From Desulfogranum mediterraneum DSM 13871 (GTDB lineage: Bacteria; Desulfobacterota; Desulfobulbia; Desulfobulbales; Desulfobulbaceae): 64,000 nt of DNA. The position numbers were made by a program, and so were the translations under genes. Location: NCBI RefSeq assembly GCF_000429965.1, contig NZ_KE387007.1:188996-252995 (forward strand), in the 5' to 3' direction. The notes under the pieces were generated by a model that worked only from the letters and a program-made list of their open reading frames with translations, had not been told where the DNA came from and searched no databases. Below, piece after piece: positions 15,724-24,429 of the stretch. Every line of letters begins with the position of its first letter. Positions within the stretch are counted from its first letter, which is position 1.

Positions 15724-18042
15724 ATGAAGATTACAGAATTGATAGGCAACACTCCCTTGGTTGAGCTGCCCAGACTGGGTACCGACCCCAAGGTGCAGCT
15801 CTTTGGCAAACTGGAATCCAGCAACCCCGGGGGCTCGATCAAGGATCGAGTGGCCCTGTCCATGGTGGAGGCCGCCGAGAGAAGCGGCGAGCTGACCCGT
15901 GACAAGATCCTCCTGGAGGCGACCAGCGGTAATACCGGGATCGGGATCGCCATGGTCTGTGCCGCCAAGCAGTACCGCTGCCAGTTGATCATGCCCGAGT
16001 CGGCCTCCATTGAACGCCGCCTGATCATGCAGGCCTATGGTGCCGAGATTATCCTCACCCCTGCCAAGAGGTCCACCGATGGCGCCATCGAAAAGGCCTA
16101 TGCCATGGCCCGGGAGCATCCTGATCTCTACTGCCTGGCCGATCAGTTCAACAACCAGGCCAACTGGCAGGCCCACTATAACTCCACCGGACCAGAGATC
16201 TGGGAACAGAGCGGCGGCCGGGTAAGCGACATCATCGTCACCCTGGGCACCTCGGGTACGGCCATGGGCTTGTCCCGCTGGTTCAGGGATCATCACCCCG
16301 AAGTACGGGTGATCGCGGTGGAGCCCTACCTGGGCCATAAGATCCAGGGGCTGAAGAACATGAAGGAGTCCTACAAACCCGGGATCTTTGATAAGACCAT
16401 CCCCAGCGCCATCGTCAACATCGCCGATGAGGACGCCTTTGCCACCGTCCGCAGGCTGGCCGCCGAAGAGGGTATCTTTGCCGGGATGAGCAGCGGTGCC
16501 GCCGCCTTTGCAGCCATGGAGCGGGCCAAGGAACTCGAGGAGGGCTATATCGTGGTCATCCTGCCCGATGGCGGGGAGCGCTACCTGAGCACGCCGCTGT
16601 TTGTTCCCCAGAAGAAGACGGCGGAACAGGGGTCGCAGCTGAAGTTCTTCAACACCATGTCCCGGAAAAAAGAGCGCTTTGAGCCGGTCAACAAGGAGCG
16701 GGTCACCCTCTATGCCTGCGGGCCAACCGCCTATACCCCGCCCAACATGGCCCATCTCAGACGTTTTGTGGTGGCCGATATCATGGCCCGTTACCTGCGC
16801 TACCGGGAGTATACGGTGGAGTCCTACATGAACTTCACCGACCTGGACGACAACACCATCGCCGGTGCCGAGGCCGCCGGGATGGAGCTCAAGGCCTATA
16901 CCGGCGGTTTCATCGATCAGTTTCTCAAGGCTGCCGAGATCCTGGGTGTGGAAGAGTCCACCGGCTACCCTCTGGCCTCCGATCATGTAGAGGATATGAT
17001 CGAGATCGCCCATGAATTGATCCACAAGGGCTATGCCTACGAGAAGCATGGCTCCATCTACTTTGATATCTCCAAGTTCAAGCGGTACGGCCGACTCTCA
17101 GGTATCGATCTCAGCAAGATCCGGGTGGGCAGGACTGTTGACCTGGATAACTACGAGAAGGACAACCCCCGCGACTTCACCCTCCTGAAACGCTCCACCC
17201 TGGCAGAGTTGAAGAAGGGGATCTTTTTTGAAACCGACTGGGGCAACGTCCGGCCGGGCTGGCATATCGAGTGTTCGGCCATGTCCACCCGCTACCTGGG
17301 CGAGACCATAGATATCCATACCGCAGGCCAGGATCTGGTCTTTCCCCACCATGAGAACGAGATCGCCATTGCCGAGTCCCTGACCGGCAAGCCCCTGGCC
17401 AACTACTGGGTGCACTCCGGCCTGTTGCTGCGCGACGGCAAGAAGATGGCCGATGATTCCGAGAACGGTGTTACCCTGCAGGAGGTGCTGGACAGGGGCT
17501 ACAGCGGCCGAGAGGTGCGTTTCATGCTCCTGGGTGTTCACTACCGCAAGCCTCTCCATTTCTCCTACAAACGTCTGGAGAGTGCCAGGAGCGCCCTCAA
17601 GCGGATCGATGCCTTTACCCGCAAGATCCTCTGTCTGCCGGTGGGGCTGCCCCATCCCCAGGTGGCCACCTATATCTCTGCCCTGGAGAGCCGCTTCAGT
17701 GAGGCCATGGATGATGATATCAACACCTCCGGAGCCATCGGGGCCCTGTTTGACTTCTTGCGAAAGGTCAACCCCGTCATCCAGTCCAGTCACCTGGATC
17801 AGGAGCAGAAAAACGATATCCTGGAGGTGCTGGGTTCCATTAACAAGGTGCTGGGCTTCCTCCAGCTTGAGCAGTCCCCCCTGAGTCCGGAGATCGATCG
17901 CCTGATCCACCAGCGTGAGCGGGCCCGGCAGTTGAAGGACTGGACCGCCGCCGACTCGGTGCGGGAGCAACTCCTCCGCAAGGGGATCACGGTCCAGGAT
18001 TCCGCCACCGGCCCGATCTGGGAGCGGGCAGACCAGGAGTAG
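15724..18042 (+). CDS. Fusion of cysteine synthase and a cysteinyl-tRNA synthetase-like protein
   Basis: A 772-aa single frame. Residues 1-300 are a PLP-dependent cysteine synthase: NPGGSIKDRVAL with the PLP Lys, the TSGNTGIGIA loop and GTSGTAMG phosphate loop. Residues 310-770 are a class I CysRS homologue. It keeps the zinc ligands (Cys in YACGPT, Cys in GWHIECSAMS, His and Glu in FPHHENEIA) and the C-terminal helical bundle. Both ATP-site signatures are altered: HIGH is NMAH (PPNMAHLRRF) and KMSKS is KMADDS (GKKMADDSENGVT). It may make cysteine and pass it to the ligase half, or the ligase half may serve another acceptor, as in MshC of mycothiol synthesis (inference). Whether a normal cysS exists elsewhere is unknown. 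Confidence 0.9.
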   Translation: MKITELIGNTPLVELPRLGTDPKVQLFGKLESSNPGGSIKDRVALSMVEAAERSGELTRDKILLEATSGNTGIGIAMVCAAKQYRCQLIMPESASIERRLIMQAYGAEIILTPAKRSTDGAIEKAYAMAREHPDLYCLADQFNNQANWQAHYNSTGPEIWEQSGGRVSDIIVTLGTSGTAMGLSRWFRDHHPEVRVIAVEPYLGHKIQGLKNMKESYKPGIFDKTIPSAIVNIADEDAFATVRRLAAEEGIFAGMSSGAAAFAAMERAKELEEGYIVVILPDGGERYLSTPLFVPQKKTAEQGSQLKFFNTMSRKKERFEPVNKERVTLYACGPTAYTPPNMAHLRRFVVADIMARYLRYREYTVESYMNFTDLDDNTIAGAEAAGMELKAYTGGFIDQFLKAAEILGVEESTGYPLASDHVEDMIEIAHELIHKGYAYEKHGSIYFDISKFKRYGRLSGIDLSKIRVGRTVDLDNYEKDNPRDFTLLKRSTLAELKKGIFFETDWGNVRPGWHIECSAMSTRYLGETIDIHTAGQDLVFPHHENEIAIAESLTGKPLANYWVHSGLLLRDGKKMADDSENGVTLQEVLDRGYSGREVRFMLLGVHYRKPLHFSYKRLESARSALKRIDAFTRKILCLPVGLPHPQVATYISALESRFSEAMDDDINTSGAIGALFDFLRKVNPVIQSSHLDQEQKNDILEVLGSINKVLGFLQLEQSPLSPEIDRLIHQRERARQLKDWTAADSVREQLLRKGITVQDSATGPIWERADQE

Positions 18043-18176
18043 GGAGAGCGGAGCAGATCGGATCAGGCCGGCAGGGCCCTCTCTGCTGGTGAGCCTGAAG
18101 GCCCGGCAAATTTATTTGCCTATTTGCTTGCCTTCCTGGCGAATTCCCGGTACATTCCGTTCCGGAAAAAATATGT

Positions 18177-18253
18177 GCGCCAGTAGCTCAGTTGGATAGA
18201 GCAACGGCCTTCTAAGCCGTAGGCCGGGGGTTCGAATCCTCCCTGGCGCGCCA
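18177..18253 (+). tRNA. tRNA-Arg (anticodon TCT)
   Basis: A 77-nt cloverleaf with acceptor stem GCGCCAG/CTGGCGC, D-arm AGCTCAGTTGGATAGAGC, anticodon arm ACGGC-CTTCTAA-GCCGT reading TCT, T-arm with GGTTCGAATCC, and an encoded CCA. It is followed by a terminator and then a mobile-element remnant. Confidence 0.96.
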
Positions 18254-18261
18254 TTTATATC

Positions 18262-18299
18262 AAGCACTTAGCTCTTTTTTGGGTTAGGTGCTTTTTTGT
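18262..18299 (+). terminator. Rho-independent terminator of tRNA-Arg
   Basis: AAGCACTTAGCTC pairs with GGGTTAGGTGCTT (including G-U pairs) around a T6 loop, followed by a T-run. It starts 8 bp after the CCA. Confidence 0.85.
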
Positions 18300-18890
18300 T
18301 TGGTTACATGGGGTTTTCCCTTTTGAAATTATCGTTCCTGGATTTTGCCGTAATGTCTTTTTCTGAGAGGACAGCTCCCCCTCAGCCACCCCAGATTGAT
18401 TTTTCCGTTTAAGTCTGCACCTTTTACGGGATTCCAGATCTGCCGCAACGCTGTTTTATTACCCTCGGTGGGGGCAATTGAACCAATTCAGATTCGGATT
18501 TGTTAACAGTCCGTATTTCAACCGCCCTGCTGCCCTCTTTTTATGTTTCCCCTGCTACCTCTCCGTCTTTTTAGCGAATTGTCCAGCAGTTACTTAGCTT
18601 AGGGTGCGGATTGTTGTTGCGCTTGACCATTGAAAAATCCTTGGGCATATCGACGATGGGTTCAATAGTTCAAACGCCTTCTACAGCAGCCATGACTTGC
18701 CCTTTTCCGTCAGAAATAAGCTATATGGCAATAGTTGTACAAACCTTGGCTGGCAAGGTTGTATTGTCCTTGGCGGCCACATTAACCGACACTTCATCTT
18801 GCTCATCAATTGTTCATACGAATGCTGCTTGGTATTCGTTTAGGGCCATATTGGCTGCCTCTTTATGCGTTGATTGTTGAATTTGAACGG
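18300..18890. other. AT-richer accessory gap, no intact gene
   Basis: About 590 bp downstream of tRNA-Arg and before the IS1595-type element. On the minus strand, 18600-18885 has a frame that reads like protein but is broken by several stops. This could be a decayed gene. I cannot name it. No direct copy of the tRNA 3' end is visible to mark an integration site. Confidence 0.45.
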
Positions 18891-19014
18891 CATTAAACCA
18901 TTTCCGAAAATGATTACCACTAATCCTCAGCCACATTTATTTTGGGGGGTAGTCACTAAATGACTAACCGACCATATCATAATCCACCAAGATCAAAACA
19001 AACGGGGGATTATC

Positions 19015-20188
19015 ATGGCAAAGAATTCAATTCAGTTCCAAAAAGGCTTGAGTTTGACCAATTTTCTTGCTCAGTACGGTGACGAAGAAAAATGCTATCA
19101 AGCTCTGTTTACATTCCGATGGCCCCGGGGCTTTGTATGTCCCAGGTGCGGACATGCGGGGCACTGTCAAATTGCATCTCGTAAGGTTCTTCAATGCAAT
19201 TATTGCCATACTCAAACATCGTTGACTGCCGGGACCATATTTGCATCAACGAAATTACCGCTTACAGTCTGGTTCCTTGCGATATACCTTGTCACTCAAG
19301 CCAAAGTTGGCATTTACTCATTGCACCTTGGCCGCACCCTTGGAGTATCTGCAAATACAGCGCTTCGCATAAAACATAAACTCCAACAGGCAATGAAGGA
19401 AAGAGATGATACCCAACCACTGAAAGAACTGGTGGTTATTGACAGCAATTTCCGATTTAAGATATCTCGCTAATGTTACGTAACTTTTTCCGAGGCGATT
19501 CGTAAAGAAAAGATCGTTAAAATAGTCAGTTAGATTCATACCTGAAGGACATGTTGACATCAATGAGCTAACTTGTTGATTTGGCAAGATATTAGTTTGC
19601 TAACGCCACGTTAATTAACAACACGATAACAATTACTTACTCAACAAAAGTAATAACTGGGTTATTGACGACGCATATTGGGGCGGAAAGAAGAATGACG
19701 GGATCCGAGGCCGTGGAGCTACAGGTAAAACACCCTTTGTGGCATCAATTTCACTCACCGATAAAGGCCACCCTGTCAAAATGCGTCTGAGTCGAGTGAC
19801 TGGATTTACAAAACAAGAACTGAAAGCATGGGCAAAAAAGCACCTGTCCCCTAAAACGTTGGTAGTATCAGATGGCCTCAACTGTTTCCCCGCTGTCAAG
19901 AAAGCTGATTGCAAGCACGAACCGATTATTTCCCGTACAGACAACGGGTATGATGAGTATGGTGTTTTTAAATGGGTCAATGTCATGATCGGTAATGTTA
20001 AAAATGCATTACATGGAACGTACCATCACGTGAGTCCACGCCACCTGCCACGGTATCTTGCAAAGTTTTGCTATCGATTCAACCGGAGGTTTGATTTGCA
20101 CACCATGGTTGATCGCTTGGCATACGTGGCGATGCGGACTCCGCCAATGCCACAGCGCCTCTTAAAGTTGGCTGAAGTTCGTTGGTAA
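19015..20188 (+). pseudogene. IS1595-family transposase, split by an insertion
   Basis: The 5' part (19015-19443) encodes the zinc-ribbon (CPRCGHAGHC and CNYCHT) and the helical region ending ELVVID. The 3' part (from about 19660) resumes with VIDDAYWGGKKNDGIRGRG and the DDE-type catalytic domain, ending RLLKLAEVRW. Between them lie 226 bases with stops that shift the frame from 1 to 2. Removing them would restore a protein of about 320 aa with the catalytic Asp in VIDDAYWGG. It is non-functional as it stands. Confidence 0.85.
19444..19669. repeat. 226-bp segment inserted in the transposase, with 10-bp direct repeats
   Basis: GGTTATTGAC occurs at 19434-19443 and again at 19660-19669, flanking an AT-rich segment without coding potential. 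This resembles a small non-autonomous element with its target duplication, or a tandem-duplication scar. I could not find clear terminal inverted repeats in the segment. Confidence 0.6.
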
Positions 20189-20212
20189 TCACTTTTCCGA
20201 AAAACTCCACCC

Positions 20213-20531
20213 TTCTTTAAGGACCTGCATACAACCTCGACGATTACGGGATGAGCAGAGTCTTGCCGTCTAACTATCAGCTTAAAACTTCCCGCCGCTC
20301 TAGAAAATATAGAGGCTTGGTTAAAGGAAGACCTTACTCCCTGCTATCTGGGAAAAACGCTCGGCGGAGTGCTTTGCAAGGGCTGAAGATGCCATGGGGA
20401 AGGGCACACCTCTGCTCTCTCCAGGAGCTTGTCTTTCTCGGAGCAGATCGCTACAGTGGCGGAGACGAGTGTGAAACCATAGGATGCTGCTGCCTGTTGC
20501 CGTTGAGCCGAGTTGGTGAGACGAAAGAGAC
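20213..20531. other. Gap after the insertion sequence, no gene seen
   Basis: About 320 bp. Short coding-like stretches exist without starts (for example around 20275-20375), so it may hold a truncated gene end. Nothing can be named. Confidence 0.4.
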
Positions 20532-21044
20532 GTGGAGGAAGGAGTGGAGAGCGTAGAGTTGAAGGGCTACCTGCCCGGGGCCATAGGGCGGATTACCGAG
20601 CTGCATGCCGATTACTACTGCAGCCGCTGGGGCCTGGGGCCGCGCTTTGAGGCGGGGATTGCGGCAGGTCTCAGTGAGTTGATCTCTCGTTACGATGAAG
20701 AGCGCGCCCGTCTCTGGACCGTGGTCAGTGAGGGGCGGGTGGAAGGCTCCATTGCCATCGACTCCAGGGATCTCGCGGCCCGGGGTGCCTTTCTGCGCTG
20801 GTTTATCCTGGCCCCGGAACTCCAGGGGCAGGGGCTGGGCAGGAGGCTGCTGAGCGAGGCGGTCTCTTTTTGCCGGGCCAAGGGCTATGGCCGTATTTAT
20901 CTCTGGACCTTTCCCGGGCTGCATCATTCCCGTCGGCTCTATCAGAGCCTTGGTTTTCAGCTGGCAGAAGAACGTCCCGGCTGCCAGTGGGGGACGGAGA
21001 TGGTTGAGCAGCAACTTGTCCTGGAGCTCGGGGAACGGATCTAG
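20532..21044 (+). CDS. GNAT-family N-acetyltransferase
   Basis: A protein of up to 170 aa. The acetyl-CoA site is clear: [19 protein letters not shown] (motif A) after FLRWFIL, then [12 protein letters not shown] near the end. The N-terminal pattern ([14 protein letters not shown]) resembles the acetyltransferase half of MarR-GNAT fusions, here without the MarR part. The start is uncertain: GTG at 20532, GTG at 20544 and TTG at 20559 are all possible around a GGAGGAAGGA stretch. It overlaps the end of the hybrid kinase gene on the other strand by 4 bp. The substrate is unknown. Confidence 0.85.
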   Translation: MEEGVESVELKGYLPGAIGRITELHADYYCSRWGLGPRFEAGIAAGLSELISRYDEERARLWTVVSEGRVEGSIAIDSRDLAARGAFLRWFILAPELQGQGLGRRLLSEAVSFCRAKGYGRIYLWTFPGLHHSRRLYQSLGFQLAEERPGCQWGTEMVEQQLVLELGERI

Positions 21045-23878
21045 GGGGAGGCGGCGTCTCCTCTGAAGCTTTTTAAGATCTGGTCAAGATCGTCGGTCTG
21101 GTAGGGCTTCTTCAGGGTGGTGAGGAAGCCGTGTTCCCGGTAGTTGAGCATGACCGGGTCCTTGCCGTCGCCGCTGCAGGCCACCATCCGTGCCTGGGGA
21201 TGTCTGCTCCGCAAGGCCTGGCTGGCTTCCAGTCCTCCCATGCCTCCCGGGATATTGAGATCAAGGATCACCAGGTCATAGGGCTGCTGTTGTTCATAGG
21301 CCTGCTGGTATCGTTCTACGACCATTGCCCCGTCTCTGACCGTATCCACCCGGCTGCCCAGGTTTTCGATGATGATTGCGGCAATCTGGAGGATTGCCGC
21401 ATCATCATCGAGGAGAAGCACCCTCCTGGCGGCCGGAGGATTTTGAGCCGGTTCATCCATTGCTTCCCGTGGGCGATCCTGCTGGTGGAGGGAGAACAGG
21501 GTCCCGACCCCTCGGGCGAGTGCTTCCAACTCGGCCCGGAACCCGGATGAGATCTGTTGGCTCTTGGCCTGTTGATAGAGTCGTTGGGCCTCTTCCGCCC
21601 AGGCAAAGAGACCGCATTGCAGTAAGCTGCCCTTGATGGCATGCAGGGTTCCAGCCAGGGGCGACCATGCCTGCTTGGCCGCTGCTTCCAGAGCCCTGTC
21701 CAGGTTGCTGTTGATGTTGAGGGAGCAGGTTTGGAGAAAATGGTGGATCTGTTCCTCGTGTAAGTTTGCTGAAGATTTAAGAAACTTGACGATATCATCC
21801 CGGCTGGCCGGCTGCTGCGGCGTGGCCTGGGCAGGGTCCTTGACAGGCTCCGGCAAGGCCGGAGTCGCCTCCCCGGTGGGGAGGGGTGGACCTCCCTGGA
21901 GCACCTCGCTAAAGGTGAGCTCCAGTTGTTCCAGTTGAAAGGGCTTGGGGATATAGGCATCCATGCCGGCATCAAGGCAGAGTGCCTTGTCGCTGCCCAG
22001 GGCATGGGCCGTCAGGGCAATGATGGGCAGGTGCTTGTCGGTCAGCTGGGCGGAGAGTCGCTGCTCCAGATCCGGGGAGAGCTTGTGGCCTGAGGGCCGG
22101 CCCTGTTCGATGTTTCGGATGATCTGGGTGGTGGTAATTCCATCCATAAGGGGCATCTGGACATCCATCAGCATCAGGGTAAACTGCTTTTCGGCCAGCA
22201 GCTCCAAGGCCTCCAGGCCGTTTTCCGCCGTGCTCACCCGGTGCTTCTCTTCCAGGATCATGCAGGCCAGGTCCCGGTTGACCTCATTGTCGTCCGCCAC
22301 CAGCACCTCAAGTCCCTGAAGGGCGGCGATCGCTGCCGGTCGTTCAGGGGTGGGTTGTTGAGCCTGGGGATGATAGGGCTCCAGGCCAACGGTAAAGTGG
22401 AAGGTCGAGCCCTCTCCCAGTCGGCTGTCCACCCAGATTCGTCCGCCCATCAGTCCGACCAGCTGTTTGGAGATGGCCAGGCCCAGGCCGGTTCCCCCGA
22501 ACTGACGTACATAGCTGCTGTCTGCCTGTTCAAAGCTGTTAAAGATCGTCTCCTGTTTTTCCGGGGAGATGCCGATGCCGGTATCGCTGACGCTGAAGTG
22601 GAGGCACGGTCCCTGGTGGTCGCCTTTTTGGCTGGCCGCCTTGATGCAAATGGTCCCGCTCTGGGTGAACTTGATGGCATTGCCCACCAGGTTGAGCAGG
22701 ACCTGCTGGAGGCGAAGCTTGTCACCCAGGTAGAAGCCGGCCAGTCCCTCTTCCCGCTCTATCCTGAGCGTGATTTCTTTTTCCAGGGCCAGCATGTTCA
22801 GGGTGGAGACGATGGACTCCAGGACGGTGGGCAGGTTAAAGGGCATGGGGTTGAGTTGCATCTGGCCGGCTTCGATCTTGGAAAAGTCGAGGATATCGTT
22901 GAGTATCCCCAAGAGGCTGTCCGCCGACTGCTTGATGGTTCGCAGGAGGCTGCGCTGTTTATCTTCGACCGCCCTGTTGAAGGCCAGGCTGGACATGCCG
23001 ATGATGGCATTCATCGGGGTGCGGATCTCATGGCTCATGTTGGCCAGGAACTGGGACTTGGCAGTGTTGGCTGCCTGGGCCTGTTCGGCCAGGACCAGGG
23101 CCTCGTCCCGGGCCTCCTGGAGTTGGGCCGTGCGTTGGCGGACCTGTTCCTCCAACTCCGCGTCCCGCTGCTGGATCCGGCTGAGCATCTCGTTGAAGCC
23201 CGAAGAGAGCAGGCCGAATTCATCCTGGGACTCGCAGTTGGCTCTGAGGGCGTAGTCTTTCTTGGTGGTGACCTGACTGATGATCTCCACCAGGTCGTGG
23301 ACCGGGCGGGTGACCAGGCTGTGTAGCCGACCGGCCAGGATCAGGGCCAGGATCAGGCCGCCGATGATAATCATCAGGGCATAGCTCCCTGCCCAGAGCA
23401 GCATCTGATAGAGTGCCTCCATGCTTGCCTGGAGATAGAGGGAGCCGATCTGTTCACCATCCACCATGATGGGCTGGAGGATATCGATATGGCTGTTGTG
23501 GAAGGCGTAGCCCTGGAGGGATAACTCCCGGCGGATAGGGTCAGACCAGGGTTCGGTGAGCGTCTGGTCGCGGTTCTCTCTGGCGACTACGGTCTGGTCC
23601 TGGTTAAGGACGGCTGCCTGGAGGATGTCCTCTTTCTGGCGGAGTGCCTGCAGGATCCGCTGCAGTCCCTCCTGGTCCTGAAAGAGCAGGGCTGCGGCGC
23701 TGTTGTCGCTGGTGATCTTTGCCAGACCCTTGAGCTCCTGCAAGGCCCTGGACTGGTAGAGACGCCATTGCCCCACCATGGCCACCGCCGAGGAGAGCAG
23801 GAGGATGATGGTGCAGACGCTGAAGATAATCAGGTTGAGTTTTTGTTTGACCGGCAGGTCCTGGATAGCGCGTCTCAT
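21041..23878 (-). CDS. Hybrid sensor histidine kinase with two receivers and HPt
   Basis: A 945-aa membrane protein. Helices at about 17-38 and 165-185 enclose a CHASE8-like periplasmic domain, followed by HAMP, a coiled coil, HisKA ([14 protein letters not shown]) and HATPase ([26 protein letters not shown]). A receiver ([11 protein letters not shown]), an HPt domain ([12 protein letters not shown]) and a C-terminal receiver ([13 protein letters not shown]) follow. A full phosphorelay is thus in one chain. Its start overlaps the YfiR gene stop by 4 bp. With YfiR and the TonB receptor it forms a recurrent three-gene signalling module. Confidence 0.93.
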   Translation of the reverse strand: MRRAIQDLPVKQKLNLIIFSVCTIILLLSSAVAMVGQWRLYQSRALQELKGLAKITSDNSAAALLFQDQEGLQRILQALRQKEDILQAAVLNQDQTVVARENRDQTLTEPWSDPIRRELSLQGYAFHNSHIDILQPIMVDGEQIGSLYLQASMEALYQMLLWAGSYALMIIIGGLILALILAGRLHSLVTRPVHDLVEIISQVTTKKDYALRANCESQDEFGLLSSGFNEMLSRIQQRDAELEEQVRQRTAQLQEARDEALVLAEQAQAANTAKSQFLANMSHEIRTPMNAIIGMSSLAFNRAVEDKQRSLLRTIKQSADSLLGILNDILDFSKIEAGQMQLNPMPFNLPTVLESIVSTLNMLALEKEITLRIEREEGLAGFYLGDKLRLQQVLLNLVGNAIKFTQSGTICIKAASQKGDHQGPCLHFSVSDTGIGISPEKQETIFNSFEQADSSYVRQFGGTGLGLAISKQLVGLMGGRIWVDSRLGEGSTFHFTVGLEPYHPQAQQPTPERPAAIAALQGLEVLVADDNEVNRDLACMILEEKHRVSTAENGLEALELLAEKQFTLMLMDVQMPLMDGITTTQIIRNIEQGRPSGHKLSPDLEQRLSAQLTDKHLPIIALTAHALGSDKALCLDAGMDAYIPKPFQLEQLELTFSEVLQGGPPLPTGEATPALPEPVKDPAQATPQQPASRDDIVKFLKSSANLHEEQIHHFLQTCSLNINSNLDRALEAAAKQAWSPLAGTLHAIKGSLLQCGLFAWAEEAQRLYQQAKSQQISSGFRAELEALARGVGTLFSLHQQDRPREAMDEPAQNPPAARRVLLLDDDAAILQIAAIIIENLGSRVDTVRDGAMVVERYQQAYEQQQPYDLVILDLNIPGGMGGLEASQALRSRHPQARMVACSGDGKDPVMLNYREHGFLTTLKKPYQTDDLDQILKSFRGDAASP

Positions 23879-24420
23879 GGTTTGGCCTCCATCACTTCGA
23901 TGGCCAGGGAGAGCAGGCGGGAGTCGATGCGTATTCGGCTCTGCTTGGCACTGTTGAGGTTGATGATGAAGCGTAACCTCCCCCTCACCGGGATGAACTG
24001 AATCATCCCGCCCTGTTGGGAGAAGTTTTTTTCCTCTGCCACCGTGACGATCGCTTGCCCTGCGAGTCTGTGCAGGAAAGGGGTGATCTGGCCGGGGTCA
24101 GGTGGGGCAAGGTAGAGGATCTGGCATTGTCCGATACTGGCAAGGTCGGGGTAGTACTCGATGAGGATGGGGTGCTCCTGGATGCGTTTGCCCTGGAGTT
24201 TGTTCAGCTGAGCGGCAAAACGGCTGTCCCCCAGAACTCCGATGGTCAGCGGGCTCGTTGCCTGGGCAAAGGTCCCCTCGGGCCAGTGAATAAACTTGGC
24301 AAAGTTGAAGAGGTAGGCAGCCTTCACCTTGTCGGCCGCAGGGTTGTCGGCCCCGGCCGGGGCCGACAACCCTGCGGAGAGCAGCAGGAGGAGCAGGATG
24401 GAGAAGAGTCGACTGGGCAA
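23875..24420 (-). CDS. YfiR-family periplasmic protein (DUF4154)
   Basis: A 181-aa protein with a signal peptide ([22 protein letters not shown]). The family motif [16 protein letters not shown] starts the mature part, then [16 protein letters not shown] and QGGMIQFI. YfiR in Pseudomonas is a periplasmic sensor that restrains a membrane c-di-GMP synthase. Here the partner is a hybrid kinase with an N-terminal periplasmic domain, so it probably modulates that kinase (inference). The coding region contains an exact 42-bp palindrome at the signal-peptide end. Confidence 0.9.
   Translation of the reverse strand: MPSRLFSILLLLLLSAGLSAPAGADNPAADKVKAAYLFNFAKFIHWPEGTFAQATSPLTIGVLGDSRFAAQLNKLQGKRIQEHPILIEYYPDLASIGQCQILYLAPPDPGQITPFLHRLAGQAIVTVAEEKNFSQQGGMIQFIPVRGRLRFIINLNSAKQSRIRIDSRLLSLAIEVMEAKP
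24336..24377. repeat. Perfect 42-bp palindrome inside the YfiR gene
   Basis: Every base from 24336 to 24356 pairs with 24377 to 24357, 21 of 21, centred on GGCCCCGG/CCGGGGCC. It encodes the end of the signal peptide and first residues of the mature protein (around [10 protein letters not shown]). There is no loop, so it could form a cruciform or a very stable mRNA hairpin. Confidence 0.9.
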
Positions 24421-24429
24421 GCTCAGCTC

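Larger units (their letters stand above)
18895..20210 (+). mobile_element. IS1595-family insertion sequence, degraded
   Basis: The element contains a disrupted IS1595-type transposase. Imperfect terminal inverted repeats bound it: TTTCCGAAAATGATTACCA at 18901-18919 and, on the minus strand, TTTCGGAAAAGTGATTACCA at about 20183-20203. The right repeat overlaps the transposase stop region. The exact ends and target duplication are not resolved. It is interrupted by a 226-bp segment. The gap it sits in, beside a tRNA, is typical for acquired DNA. Confidence 0.75.

Noticed and set aside
15394..17049. 551-codon minus-strand frame over the cysteine synthase fusion
   Set aside because: Antisense shadow. 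The plus strand has a full PLP-enzyme and CysRS-like protein with conserved motifs.
18177..18253. tRNA-Arg as an integration site for an island
   Set aside because: No second copy of the tRNA 3' end and no integrase is visible. The neighbouring IS is the only mobile signal.
18600..18885. Protein-like minus-strand reading with several in-frame stops
   Set aside because: May be a decayed gene, but no family is recognisable and stops are frequent, so I list it only as part of a gap.
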